The notes below the pieces were generated by a model. It searched no databases. It was given only the letters and a program-made list of their open reading frames with translations, and was not told where the DNA came from. 41,187 bases of DNA from Methylocystis suflitae (lineage in GTDB: Bacteria > Pseudomonadota > Alphaproteobacteria > Rhizobiales > Beijerinckiaceae): the NCBI RefSeq assembly GCF_024448135.1, contig NZ_JAMRYX010000143.1, forward strand, positions 1 through 41,187, written 5' to 3'. The translations under genes were made by a program, and so were the position numbers. Positions 1 to 8,288 of the stretch are shown here, piece after piece (positions within the stretch are counted from its first letter, which is position 1; each line of letters starts with the position of its first letter).

Positions 1-1
1 G

Positions 2-748
2 CCGCTCGTCGCCGCCAACTGCGGCGCCCTGATCGAGTGGAGCGCGATCTTTCGCGCCGATTTCGAAGGCCAGCCGATCAAGACGGCGTTGCTGCGCCAC
101 GGCGCGGCTTCGGCGCGCGGCGATGTCGTCGTCACGCGCGCCGGACTGGAAGGGGGGCCGGTTTACGCGCTCTCTTCGCAGCTGCGCGACGTCACGCAAA
201 AACACGGCCCGACGACGCTGTCGATCGATCTGCGGCCCGACACCAGTCTCGATTGTCTGACGCGCAAGCTGTCGCGGCGTCCGCAGAAACAGTCGCATGC
301 AAATTTTCTGCGCAAGGCCGGATTCTCGAAAGTCGAGATCGGCCTCCTGCGCGAGGCGCGCGGGGACGGCCTGCCGCGCGACGCGGAAACGCTTGCCGGG
401 CTCATCAAGAATGCGCCGCTCACCGTCACAGGCGTCGCAGGTCTTGAGCGCGCCATCTCCACCGCCGGCGGCGTCTCCTTCGACGAACTCGACGACAATC
501 TGATGCTCAAGAAGCTGCCGGGCGTTTTCGTCGCGGGCGAGATGCTCGACTATGACGCGCCGACGGGCGGCTATCTGTTGCAGGCGGCCTTCGCCACCGG
601 ACTGGCGGCCGGCCGCGGCGCCGCCCGCTATCTCGGCCTTTCGCCCGATCAATCGGCCGCGCCGCCCGAATCTGGTCAGACGGGCTTGTCGCCCCGCCAG
701 TCGCCAAATGGGCGCGCCCCGGAAGCGTCGAACAAATACAGCCTGTAG
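2..748 (+). CDS. Flavoprotein, BaiN/HI0933-like NAD(P)/FAD oxidoreductase (5' truncated)
   Basis: The reading frame is open from the window edge, so the N-terminal FAD-binding Rossmann part is missing and only about the last 248 residues are seen. The visible part begins with a stretch like AANCGALIEWS and FRADFEGQPIK, and ends with a second FAD-contact region (GVFVAGEMLDYDAPTGGYLL followed by a small-residue helix, AFATGLAAGRGAA). These match the HI0933/BaiN-like flavoprotein family, most closely the subgroup annotated as TIGR03862 flavoproteins; this is from memory of the family. The substrate is unknown. The last 73 bases overlap the 3' end of the convergent DUF411 gene. Confidence 0.8.
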   Translation, partial: PLVAANCGALIEWSAIFRADFEGQPIKTALLRHGAASARGDVVVTRAGLEGGPVYALSSQLRDVTQKHGPTTLSIDLRPDTSLDCLTRKLSRRPQKQSHANFLRKAGFSKVEIGLLREARGDGLPRDAETLAGLIKNAPLTVTGVAGLERAISTAGGVSFDELDDNLMLKKLPGVFVAGEMLDYDAPTGGYLLQAAFATGLAAGRGAARYLGLSPDQSAAPPESGQTGLSPRQSPNGRAPEASNKYSL

Positions 749-1146
749 ACTTCCGCTGCGCCGCCCTCCATGCCCGGCGATCCCGCCGGCATGCCCGGCG
801 CGGCGAGGCCGACGGCGTTCGGCCGCTCCTTTAGGAGCCGCGCGACCGCCTGTGGGGGGACATGGCCTTCGACGATGTAGCCGTCGATCTCGGCCGTGTG
901 GCAGGAGGACAGCGCGTCAGGCACGCCGAGGCGCTTCTTCACCGACGGCATGTCGGCTTCGACGATCTCCTCGACGACATAGCCGGCCTCGCGCATACGC
1001 GCGGACCACGCGCCGCAGCACCCGCACGTCGGGCTCTTATGCATCACGACCTTTGTCGCGCCTTCGGCGCGCGCCCATCCAGGGATAAGCGCCGCAACTG
1101 CGGCGAGCCGCAGCGTATCGCGTCGGGTGAAGGGGTAGTTCGCCAT
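676..1146 (-). CDS. DUF411 domain protein (putative exported metal-binding protein)
   Basis: A 156-residue protein with a twin-arginine-like N-terminus (TRRDTLRLAAVAAL, residues 7-20) and an Ala-rich cleavage region near residue 27, so export to the periplasm is likely. The mature part carries SPTCGCCGAW (CGCC at 41-44), the hallmark of DUF411, a thioredoxin-like domain found near copper and other metal resistance genes. A later Cys-His pair (SSCHTAEIDGYIVEGHVP) is also typical of the family. The start is supported by AAGGAA about nine bases upstream of the ATG. No copper-resistance partner is visible nearby. Function beyond metal binding is inference. It overlaps the convergent flavoprotein gene by 73 bases. 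Confidence 0.85.
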   Translation of the reverse strand: MANYPFTRRDTLRLAAVAALIPGWARAEGATKVVMHKSPTCGCCGAWSARMREAGYVVEEIVEADMPSVKKRLGVPDALSSCHTAEIDGYIVEGHVPPQAVARLLKERPNAVGLAAPGMPAGSPGMEGGAAEVYRLYLFDASGARPFGDWRGDKPV

Positions 1147-1314
1147 CGGCGTCGTTCCTTGTCTAACGCGCGCCCTACGCGTGCGCTGCGGAAGGCGGGC
1201 GCATCATCGGCGCGGCATTCGCGCGAAGTCGCTTGCGGTAGTATGTCGGTGTCGCCGGCAAAAGCGGCAAGACGTCGCGCGAACGAACCCAGCGCTTACC
1301 ATCGGAAGGGGTGC

Positions 1315-2499
1315 ATGAGCCAATCCGCCGCTAGCCCGCAAATCGCCGACGACCTGCTCAGCGAATTCTCGCTTCTTGGCGGCCCCCTTCAGAGGCTGGG
1401 AAGGCGGCTCAACCTTGTCCGTCCGGGGCCGAATACGCTGCCCCTGGGGATCGCGCTCGGTCTGGTCCCCTGGATCGTCCTCGTCGCCTTGGCGGCGCTT
1501 GAAGGCGATCGCGGAAAGTTCTTTTCGCTCTCCGTCATTGGCGGGCACGTTCGGTTGCTGGCAGTCATTCCGCTGCTCTTTTTTTGCGAAACCACGCTTG
1601 ATCGGCAAGCGAGGGCGTTTCTCTCGACCCTTCTGCGTTCCGGCGTAGCGTCGAGAACTACTCTACCGGCCTTGCAGGCTGAAGTTCGAAGCCTCGCCCG
1701 CTGGAGCAATTCCTGGATTCCGGATGCGACCTCGCTCGCGGCGACAGTGCTGATGTTTCTTTTCGCGGCGCAGCTTCATCTGTCTGGAAAGACCGCTTCG
1801 CTCGAATCGGGCCGCGCCTTGGCCCTCATGCCGCTGGCGGGTTTGTGGTACTGGATGGTCTGTCTGCCGCTCTTTCGCTTTCTGGCGTTTCGTTGGGTTT
1901 GGCGGCTAGCGCTCTGGTGGCGTTTTCTGTGGCGCTTGGCCCGAATGGAGCTTCGCCTGACGCCGACGCATCCCGACGGCGTTGGGGGGCTCGGATACCT
2001 CGAGGTCGTCCAAACCCATTTGGCGCCACTGGCGTTCGCCATGTCACTGCTCGTCGCCGCCGGTTTCGCCGAGGAAATGTCGGCGGGCGCGTCGTTTGAC
2101 CCGATCTATCTGGCGACGGCCATGATCGTGATCATCGACATCGCGCTGTTTCTCGGTCCGCCCTGCTTCTTCGCCTTCAAGCTGATGGAATGCAGAGAAC
2201 GGGGGCTGCGCGACTACACGGTGCTTGCCGCGCGATACGTCGAGGACTTCGAGCGCAAATGGCTTGGCGAAGCGTCTCACGCCGAAGAGCCTTTGCTGGG
2301 GACGCCGGACCTGCAATCGCTTGCCGATCTCGGCAATAGCGTCGGCGTTGTGCGAAACATGCGCCTGGCGCCCGTCAGCGTTCGCCTGTTGGCGATCATT
2401 GTCGCCGCGGCGCTGCTGCCGATGCCGCCGCTCTTCTTGTTCAAATATCCTGTCGCCGAGATGGCTCAAAAGCTCTTCATGAAGCTGACGGGACTCTGA
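1315..2499 (+). CDS. Multi-spanning inner-membrane protein of unknown function
   Basis: A 394-residue protein not recognised as a named family. The ATG at 1315 is preceded by a purine-rich GGAAGGGG. The frame is open further upstream, but that stretch runs antisense through the DUF411 gene and has shadow-like composition, so it was excluded. Hydrophobic segments include LPLGIALGLVPWIVLVALAA, a segment ending AVIPLLFFCE, AATVLMFLFAAQL, ALMPLAGLWYWMVCLPLFRFL, LAPLAFAMSLLVAAGF, AMIVIIDIALFLGPP and LLAIIVAAALLPMPPLFLF: about six to eight spans. Basic Arg/Trp-rich loops (WVWRLALWWRFLWRLARME) and a conserved-looking THPDGVGGLGYLE loop lie between them. The product could be a sensor or transporter component, but nothing decides this. 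Confidence 0.75.
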   Translation: MSQSAASPQIADDLLSEFSLLGGPLQRLGRRLNLVRPGPNTLPLGIALGLVPWIVLVALAALEGDRGKFFSLSVIGGHVRLLAVIPLLFFCETTLDRQARAFLSTLLRSGVASRTTLPALQAEVRSLARWSNSWIPDATSLAATVLMFLFAAQLHLSGKTASLESGRALALMPLAGLWYWMVCLPLFRFLAFRWVWRLALWWRFLWRLARMELRLTPTHPDGVGGLGYLEVVQTHLAPLAFAMSLLVAAGFAEEMSAGASFDPIYLATAMIVIIDIALFLGPPCFFAFKLMECRERGLRDYTVLAARYVEDFERKWLGEASHAEEPLLGTPDLQSLADLGNSVGVVRNMRLAPVSVRLLAIIVAAALLPMPPLFLFKYPVAEMAQKLFMKLTGL

Positions 2500-2567
2500 C
2501 GAACATAAAGCCGTTCCGTTGGGCGCGCCGCATTCCCCTCGGGGCCCAAGACGCCTATGCTGCCGCT

Positions 2568-3371
2568 ATGCTGCCGTCGCCCTTCTGGTCGGAACTCTCG
2601 CTGCGCGACATGCGCGCGCATGACATGTCGCGCGTCATCGCCGTTCTGCCGATCGCTGCGGTGGAGCAGCACGGGCCGCATCTGCCGCTCGGGGTTGACG
2701 CGATGATCATGGAAGGATGCATCGATCAAGTCGCGGCGCGCCTGCCCGAAGATCTCGAAGCCGTCTTTCTGCCGATGCAGAGCATCGGCGTGTCCACCGA
2801 GCACCGCGATTTTCCCGGGACGCTGACGCTGACAAATGAAACCGCGTCCCGCCTCCTCACAGAGATCGCCGAGGGCGTCCTTCGCGCAGGCGTAAGAAAG
2901 CTGGTGCTCCTCAATTCACATGGCGGCAATTCGGCGCTCCTCTCGCAGACCGCGCTCGATCTGCGCGCCCGTTTCGGCGCGCTGGCGGTCATCGTCTCCT
3001 GGGCGCGTTTCGGCTATCCGGACGGACTGTTCTCTGCGGCGGAGCTGCGCCACGGGATTCATGGCGGCGAAATCGAAACGTCGCTCATGCTCGCTTTCCG
3101 GCCGGACCTCGTCGACATGGCGCGCGCCAAAAACTTCCCGCCGGCGACGCTCGACTTCGAGCGCGATTTCGCCTGGTTGCGCGCGGATCGACCCGCCGGC
3201 TTCGGCTGGATGGCGCAGGACCTCTCGCCTGCGGGCGCCATGGGCGACGCGTCCAAAGCCAGCGCTGAAAAGGGCGAAGCGGTGGCCGATTATTGGGCGA
3301 CGGCCTTCGTTGAATTGTTGCGCGACGTCGAGGCGTTCGACCTGACGCGGCTCAAGAGCATGGACGACTGA
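2568..3371 (+). CDS. Creatininase family protein (metal-dependent amidohydrolase)
   Basis: A 267-residue protein with the full metal-site pattern of the creatininase/MftE-like family: VEQHGPHLPLGVD (E33, H35, D44), NSHGGN (H118-N121) and HGGEIETS (H165, E168). These residues bind the two divalent metals in creatinine amidohydrolase and its relatives. The family includes creatininase, a formamide hydrolase of riboflavin/F420-type pathways and mycofactocin MftE; the sequence does not say which substrate is used here. The neighbours give no pathway. The length agrees with the family (about 240-270 residues). It ends three bases before the 3' end of the convergent glucan gene. Confidence 0.9.
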   Translation: MLPSPFWSELSLRDMRAHDMSRVIAVLPIAAVEQHGPHLPLGVDAMIMEGCIDQVAARLPEDLEAVFLPMQSIGVSTEHRDFPGTLTLTNETASRLLTEIAEGVLRAGVRKLVLLNSHGGNSALLSQTALDLRARFGALAVIVSWARFGYPDGLFSAAELRHGIHGGEIETSLMLAFRPDLVDMARAKNFPPATLDFERDFAWLRADRPAGFGWMAQDLSPAGAMGDASKASAEKGEAVADYWATAFVELLRDVEAFDLTRLKSMDD

Positions 3372-3374
3372 GCG

Positions 3375-4943
3375 TCACGCCGCCGGCGCTGTCCACGGAT
3401 AGGTCCAGGTCTCGGTCAGCGTGCGCCCGTGCGTTCGCAGAAACAATCTAAGATCGGCGGTCTGGCCCGGCTGCGCCGAAACGTCGAAGAGCGCGCGTAG
3501 TCCGCCGATATGCGCGTTGGCGGCGACGCTGGCGCGCAGCACGCGCCCGGCGCTCGTCGTCGCAACCGCTTCGACCTGGCCCGGATCGGCGACGTAATAG
3601 GCGAGATCGCCGCCGGCGAAATCGACGATGAACCGATGCGCGTCGGGATTGTAAGGCTCGGCCGAGCCAAGCGCCCGCGCCGGCGCCTCGAAGGTGTTGA
3701 CGACCATGCCGTTGGGCGCGAGTTGCGGCATGTCGAGCCCGGCGGTGATACGATAGGCGTAAACGAAGGGCGCGCCGGGCTCAGGCGACTTTGCCGGCGT
3801 CCAGCTCGCGACGATATTGTCGTTTGTTTCGTCACGCGTCGGCAGTTCGAGCAGTTCGACGCGGCCTTCGCCCCAGTCGCCCATAGGTTCGACGAAATAG
3901 CTCGGGCGGTTTTCATAGGCGAGGTCAAGATCCTGATAGGACTCGAACGTCCTGTCGCGCTGCAGCAGCCCGAAGCCGCGATTATTGTTGTCGAGAAAGG
4001 ACGAGATCCGCGCGCGGGGAGGATTGGCGAGCGGGCGCCAGAGCCATTCGCCGGCCCCGGTGTGGATCGAGAGCCCGTCGGAATCGTGCAATTCCGTGCG
4101 AAAGCCGTCGCGCACGTCCCGGTCGTTTTCGCCGGTCAGATACATCGACGTGAGCGGCGCGAGGCCGAGCTTCATCCCCGCGCGCCGCGGGAAAAGCGTC
4201 GCCTGGATTTCGAGCGCGCTCTCCTGTCCAGCGAAGAGATCGAATCTGAAGGCTCCTGTCGCAGCCTCGCCGTCGAGCAGCGCATAGAGCGTCGCGTGAT
4301 TGCTGCCCTTCTCCGGCGTTTCGACCCAGAATTCACGGAAGAACGGAAAGCTTTCGTGCTCGGAGCCGGTCTCGACGCAAAGCGCTCGCGCGGAAAGCCC
4401 ATACTTCTGATCGCGGCCGAGAAAGCGGAAATAGCTCGCGCCGAGGAAGGAGATCACCTCATCGTGAACATGAGGCTCGTTGACCGGGAAATGCAGGCGA
4501 AAGCCGGCGAAGCCGGTGTTGACGGGGGGAGCCTTGTCGATCTTGAGGCGGCCATAGTCGAAGAGCGCCGGCGAATAGGGAATCGGCGTCGCGATGCCGT
4601 CGCGGATCATATTCACCGTCATCGGGCGACGATAGAGAAAGCCGAGATGGAACGTCTCTAGCCGGAAGCCGCCGTCCGCGCCCGCGAAAATATCATGCTC
4701 GCGCTTGAAGCGAATCCCCCGCCATGTGTCGAAGTCCAAAGCGTCGAAGGGATCGGGCAGACGCGGCGGAACCGTAGTGTCGAAGGGCGCCAGCGCCAGG
4801 TCGTGCGCCCGCTGCACGACGTTCTCAAAGCCGAACCGCGGCTTGGGAACGTCGGAGGCCGCCAGCGCCGGGTCTTTGAGCGCAAATTGCGCGCCTATTG
4901 CAGAGAGCGCCCCGGCGAATTGGCGCCGTGTTATTCGCGTCAT
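3375..4943 (-). CDS. Periplasmic glucan biosynthesis protein, OpgG/OpgD (MdoG/MdoD) family
   Basis: A 522-residue exported protein. The N-terminus is a twin-arginine signal (TRRQF at residues 5-9, hydrophobic stretch, cleavage near ALAAS around 29). The mature part starts with the family pattern FGFENVVQRAHDLA and contains FDTWRGIRFK, FHLGFLYRRP and the C-terminal DFAGG segment of MdoG proteins. The family acts in the periplasm on the backbone or branching of osmoregulated periplasmic beta-glucans. In E. coli the Tat-exported paralogue is OpgD, which makes OpgD-like slightly more likely here, but sequence reading alone cannot separate G from D. No opgH glucosyltransferase is adjacent. The gene is monocistronic and convergent with the creatininase gene. 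Confidence 0.9.
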   Translation of the reverse strand: MTRITRRQFAGALSAIGAQFALKDPALAASDVPKPRFGFENVVQRAHDLALAPFDTTVPPRLPDPFDALDFDTWRGIRFKREHDIFAGADGGFRLETFHLGFLYRRPMTVNMIRDGIATPIPYSPALFDYGRLKIDKAPPVNTGFAGFRLHFPVNEPHVHDEVISFLGASYFRFLGRDQKYGLSARALCVETGSEHESFPFFREFWVETPEKGSNHATLYALLDGEAATGAFRFDLFAGQESALEIQATLFPRRAGMKLGLAPLTSMYLTGENDRDVRDGFRTELHDSDGLSIHTGAGEWLWRPLANPPRARISSFLDNNNRGFGLLQRDRTFESYQDLDLAYENRPSYFVEPMGDWGEGRVELLELPTRDETNDNIVASWTPAKSPEPGAPFVYAYRITAGLDMPQLAPNGMVVNTFEAPARALGSAEPYNPDAHRFIVDFAGGDLAYYVADPGQVEAVATTSAGRVLRASVAANAHIGGLRALFDVSAQPGQTADLRLFLRTHGRTLTETWTYPWTAPAA

Positions 4944-5095
4944 TCCCGCGTCCGAACCAAGGTCCTGCCTTCGCTAATTGACTGCTGCTCTCTAGCCCCA
5001 TCGTCTCGCGCGCGCAAGAAGCTGGCGGCTCAAGGCCGGCGCGCGACCAACATGCATCACCCGCCGAAAAAATAATCGCATGGCGCAAAAACCGC

Positions 5096-5123
5096 TTGTC
5101 TCAGCGGCAAAAGCGCGTATCTA
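5096..5123 (+). promoter_or_regulatory. Candidate sigma-70-type promoter for the ornithine decarboxylase leader
   Basis: A -35-like TTGTCT (5096-5101) and a -10-like TATCTA (5118-5123) are separated by 16 bases. They lie just upstream of the leader region and about 470 bases before the decarboxylase start codon. The -10 match is weak, and no expression data back it. Confidence 0.35.
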
Positions 5124-5125
5124 AG

Positions 5126-5590
5126 TCCTTGCCCAAATCGCACGTGCCTGTGGTCGTGTGTCGGTAGGCGGGGATCCGGACAAGAGGCCGGTCAACCGCC
5201 AGCGTAAAACCGGCAGCCGGAGGCGAACCGGCGAACTCCGTCTCTGCGGAGGATCGCGACTTAAAGCAACGACGGACCGGGCTTTTTCGTCTCTGTCGAC
5301 CCTCCAAAGGTCGGCGTACCGAAGAGGCTTGTCTTTCTTGCCGGGCGTGCGGATCGGGATTCTCCCCTTCCAATCGATGGCTGTACCCGCGGAAGCGTGC
5401 GCGCTCAGGCGTGCATTATTTCGCATCGGTCCAGTCAACGGCGCATCAACCAGCCGTTTGAGCGCTTGCGCTCACGCGGCCTTGGACAGCTAAACCCAAC
5501 GTTCGTCGCGTCTCCATCGCGCGCGGGCGACCGGAGCGGCGTGTCCGTTGACGCTCAACGATTCTGGGCGCGGTTCGCCGCGCAAGGGGG
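5126..5590 (+). ncRNA. Long 5' leader before ornithine decarboxylase, candidate speF RNA element
   Basis: About 650 bases separate the divergent glucan gene from the ornithine decarboxylase start. The part after the promoter candidate is rich in paired GC blocks, for example CGACC (5297-5301) with GGTCG (5309-5313), and repeated CCGGC/GCCGG units between 5180 and 5240. A T-tract (GGGCTTTTTCG, near 5278-5288) sits inside it. Alphaproteobacteria are known to carry a structured RNA, speF (Rfam RF00518), upstream of ornithine decarboxylase genes, which matches the position and length here. The covariance model could not be run, so the boundaries are approximate. A 38-codon frame, 5377-5493, lies inside but has no clear ribosome binding site. 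Confidence 0.5.
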
Positions 5591-5595
5591 CCACG

Positions 5596-6741
5596 ATGAC
5601 CGATCGCATTCTCGAATTCCTCGCCGAGCGCCGACGCAATGGGCGCGACAACGGACCTTGCCTCGTCGTCGATCTCGACGTCGTGCGCGAAAACTATGTC
5701 GGCTTCGCCAAGGCGTTGCCGGATACGCGCGTCTTCTATGCGGTGAAGGCCAATCCGGCGCCGGAAGTGCTCTCGCTGCTCGCCTCGCTCGGTTCGTGCT
5801 TCGACACGGCGTCCGTCGTCGAGATCGAGCAGGTCCTCGCAGCCGGCGCCACGCCCGACCGCATCAGCTTCGGCAATACGATCAAGAAGGAGCGCGACGT
5901 CGCGCGCGCCTATGCGCTCGGCGTGCGTCTCTTTGCGGTCGACTGCGAGGCGGAAGTCGAAAAGATCGCGCGCGTCGCGCCCGGCTCCAAGGTCTTTTGC
6001 CGCATTCTCTGCGACGGCTCCGGCGCGGAATGGCCCTTGTCGCGCAAATTCGGCTGCGTCCCCGAGATGGCGACGGGCGTTCTGGAGCATGCCCACAGGC
6101 TGGGACTCAACGCCTATGGCGTTTCGTTCCATGTCGGCTCGCAGCAGACGAATCCGCGCATGTGGGACGCCGCGCTGAAGTCGGCGTCGGAAATCTTCCG
6201 CGAACTCGCGGAGCGCGGAATCAATCTGCAGATGGTCAATCTCGGCGGCGGCTTCCCGACGAAATATCTCAAGAACGTGCCGGCGGTGAAGCAATATGGC
6301 AATGCGATCTTCCGCGCGCTCTCGAAGCATTTCGGCAACCGCATTCCGGAGACGATCATCGAGCCGGGCCGTGGCATGGTCGGCAACGCCGGGCTGATTG
6401 AAGCGGAAGTCGTGCTGATCTCGAAGAAGTCGGAAGAGGACAGCGAAATTCGCTGGGTCTATCTCGACATCGGCAAGTTCAACGGCCTCGCCGAAACGAC
6501 CGACGAGATGATCCGCTATCCGATCCGCACGCCCGCGGACGGGGCGCCGACGAGTCCATGCGTCGTCGCGGGCCCGAGCTGCGACAGCGTCGACGTGCTC
6601 TACGAGAAGCAGCCCTATCAGCTGCCGATCTCGCTCGAGATCGGCGCGAAAGTGCTGATCGAAGGAACCGGAGCCTATACGACGACCTATTCGGCCGTGG
6701 GCTTCAACGGTTTCCCGCCGCTCGAGACGCATGTGATCTGA
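5596..6741 (+). CDS. Ornithine decarboxylase, PLP fold-type III (alanine racemase fold)
   Basis: A 381-residue eukaryotic-type ornithine decarboxylase, making putrescine from ornithine in the cytoplasm. Visible motifs are YAVKANPAP with the PLP lysine K51, SFHVGSQQ (H179), the phosphate-binding NLGGGFP (217-219), EPGRGMVG (256-263) and GPSCDS, with catalytic C329 and substrate-binding D330. The ending AYTTTYSAVGFNGF is also typical. Some members of the family use lysine as well, but the sequence resembles the short alphaproteobacterial ornithine form. ATG 5596 was chosen because AAGGGGG lies five bases upstream; an in-frame TTG at 5548 has no such site. The long leader suggests polyamine-responsive control. 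Confidence 0.93.
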   Translation: MTDRILEFLAERRRNGRDNGPCLVVDLDVVRENYVGFAKALPDTRVFYAVKANPAPEVLSLLASLGSCFDTASVVEIEQVLAAGATPDRISFGNTIKKERDVARAYALGVRLFAVDCEAEVEKIARVAPGSKVFCRILCDGSGAEWPLSRKFGCVPEMATGVLEHAHRLGLNAYGVSFHVGSQQTNPRMWDAALKSASEIFRELAERGINLQMVNLGGGFPTKYLKNVPAVKQYGNAIFRALSKHFGNRIPETIIEPGRGMVGNAGLIEAEVVLISKKSEEDSEIRWVYLDIGKFNGLAETTDEMIRYPIRTPADGAPTSPCVVAGPSCDSVDVLYEKQPYQLPISLEIGAKVLIEGTGAYTTTYSAVGFNGFPPLETHVI

Positions 6742-6770
6742 GCCGGCTCTGCGCCTCTGCGCAGCGATTG

Positions 6771-6866
6771 CGTCATGGCCGGGCTTGTCCCGGCCATCCA
6801 CGCCGAGAGATCGCGGAAACCCGCGGCATCATCGCGTGGATGCCCGCGCCAAGCGCGGGCATGACG
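6771..6866. repeat. Dispersed intergenic palindromic repeat (REP-like)
   Basis: The outer arms CGTCATGGCCGGG and CCCGCGCC...GGGCATGACG form a nested inverted repeat. GGCCGGG-CTTGT-CCCGGCC is one hairpin and GCCCGCGCCAAGCGCGGGC the other, linked by CATCCACG and CGTGGATG arms. This layout is common between genes in Bradyrhizobium/Methylocystis-like genomes (recalled, not searched). It lies just after the decarboxylase stop and may help stop transcription or stabilise the mRNA end. Confidence 0.75.
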
Positions 6867-6968
6867 GCAAGAAAGCGGGAACTTATTCCCCGATAAACCC
6901 AGTCCCGTTCGGCGGGCGCGTCATGCGCCAGGCGCGAGGGTCGCTTGTCCTTCTTAAGGGAGGAAAAG

Positions 6969-7565
6969 ATGGCCTTTGAACTTGTATGCCCCAGTCACGT
7001 TCCCGTCTCGCGCGTCGCCCCGGAAGCGCGTGTCGCTCTTGCGCCACTTGCGATTCGCGATGAAGCGCTGGGCGACGCAGAGTCGCGCGAAGCTTTGCTC
7101 GACGACGCCTTCGGTCCCGCGCGGTTCTTGAAGACCTGCCAGCGGCTGCGCGACGGATCGGCGCCGGCGCCGGGCCTCGCGCTGGTCGCGACCGACTGCG
7201 TCGGCGGGCTTATTGGCACGCTGCGGCTTTGGCCGGTTCTTGCCGGCGGGCGCGCGGCGCTGTTGCTGGGTCCGCTCGCCGTCGCGGCGCAGGCGCGTTC
7301 GCTCGGCGTCGGCGGCGCGCTGATTCGCGAGTCGCTCGCGCGCGCGGCCGACCTCGGCCATCGCGCCGTGCTGCTCGTCGGCGACGCCCCCTATTATGCG
7401 CGCTTCGGTTTCGAGCGGCGATTCGCCGAGCGGCTGACCATGCCGGGACCGGTCGAGCGCGCGCGCTTTCTTGGCTTGGAGCTTGTCGACGGCGCGCTAT
7501 CGGGCGTGCAAGGACGCGTCATCCCCGCCGCTGCGCATCGGATCGACATGCCTCAAGCCGCGTAA
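6969..7565 (+). CDS. GNAT family N-acetyltransferase (YhbS-like)
   Basis: A 198-residue acetyltransferase of the GNAT superfamily, COG3153 (YhbS) type. The acetyl-CoA-binding motif A is seen as LGPLAVAAQARSLGVGGALI (Q/RxxGxG/A pattern), followed by motif B in VLLVGDAPYYARFGFERR, where the 'YYxRFGF' ending is diagnostic of this subgroup. The acceptor substrate is unknown. ATG 6969 is chosen over an upstream TTG at 6945 because AAGGGAGG lies directly before it. It stands alone between the repeat and the convergent PAP2 gene, whose stop is three bases away. Confidence 0.88.
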   Translation: MAFELVCPSHVPVSRVAPEARVALAPLAIRDEALGDAESREALLDDAFGPARFLKTCQRLRDGSAPAPGLALVATDCVGGLIGTLRLWPVLAGGRAALLLGPLAVAAQARSLGVGGALIRESLARAADLGHRAVLLVGDAPYYARFGFERRFAERLTMPGPVERARFLGLELVDGALSGVQGRVIPAAAHRIDMPQAA

Positions 7566-7568
7566 GGC

Positions 7569-8180
7569 TCACCAATAGGCGAGAATGCCGCTCGCGAGCG
7601 GGTAGGAGAGGCCGGCGCCAAGCGCCACGCCGGCCGCGACGTCGCTCGGATAGTGGTGCGCCGTCGCGATTCGCGACCAGGCCATCGACAGCAGAAGAAG
7701 GCCGGCCGATAGCGTCGTCGCCGGCCAGGCGATGACGATGGGCGCGAGCACGCCGGTGAGCGTCATGGCGTGGCCGCTGGGGAAGGAGTGATCGTCGAGC
7801 GTCTTCAACAGCGACGGCAGCCGCGCGTCGACATGGAAGGGGCGTTTGCGGCCGAAGCGGCGCTTGATGATCGGATAGAGCATATGCAGCAGCGCGGCGT
7901 TCAATCCCGCGAGCGCCGCGACATGCAGCCCTTGCCAGCCAAGGCCGATGAGGACGATGGGCGCGAGGATCAGATAGATCCAGCCATTGCCGAGCTTGCT
8001 GATGGCGACGGCGAGAAATCTGCCGATCGCGGAGCGCGCCGTTCGTGAGAAGAGATGAACCGCCGCGAGGTCAAGTTCGAAGAGACGTTGGCCCCAAGTG
8101 GCGGCGACGCCGATGTCTGCTTGCGGCTTTGCTGACGCGTCTCGCGTCAGCTTCGCCAGCTGGTCCGATGTGAACGCCAT
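7569..8180 (-). CDS. PAP2 family membrane phosphatase
   Basis: A 203-residue integral membrane phosphatase. The three PAP2 signature motifs are complete: KRRFGRKRP (K106 to P114), PSGH (134-137, catalytic His) and SRIATAHHYPSD (169-180, with the nucleophilic His region and Asp). Hydrophobic spans surround them (for example WIYLILAPIVLIGLGW and LLLLSMAW). Such proteins dephosphorylate undecaprenyl pyrophosphate, phosphatidic acid or lipid A, with the active site facing the periplasm. The substrate cannot be told from the sequence. There is only a weak ribosome binding site. It lies downstream of the hypothetical gene on the same strand, 108 bases away. Confidence 0.9.
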   Translation of the reverse strand: MAFTSDQLAKLTRDASAKPQADIGVAATWGQRLFELDLAAVHLFSRTARSAIGRFLAVAISKLGNGWIYLILAPIVLIGLGWQGLHVAALAGLNAALLHMLYPIIKRRFGRKRPFHVDARLPSLLKTLDDHSFPSGHAMTLTGVLAPIVIAWPATTLSAGLLLLSMAWSRIATAHHYPSDVAAGVALGAGLSYPLASGILAYW

Positions 8181-8288
8181 GACGCAACGCTACGCGACAC
8201 ACGCTGCGGTTTCGCGACGCGGAGGCTGCGTTTCGGTGACGTTGGGATAGAGGTTGCGTGACGCTTATGTGATGTATTGATGACAACG

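Noticed and set aside
862-1314. In-frame extension upstream of the membrane protein start
   Set aside because: It runs antisense through the DUF411 gene, and a ribosome binding site supports 1315 instead.
5377-5493. 38-codon frame in the decarboxylase leader
   Set aside because: No ribosome binding site; kept only as a note in the leader entry.
5446-6801. Long open frame antisense to ornithine decarboxylase
   Set aside because: Arg/Asp/His-rich shadow translation caused by high GC; the plus-strand enzyme has all its motifs.
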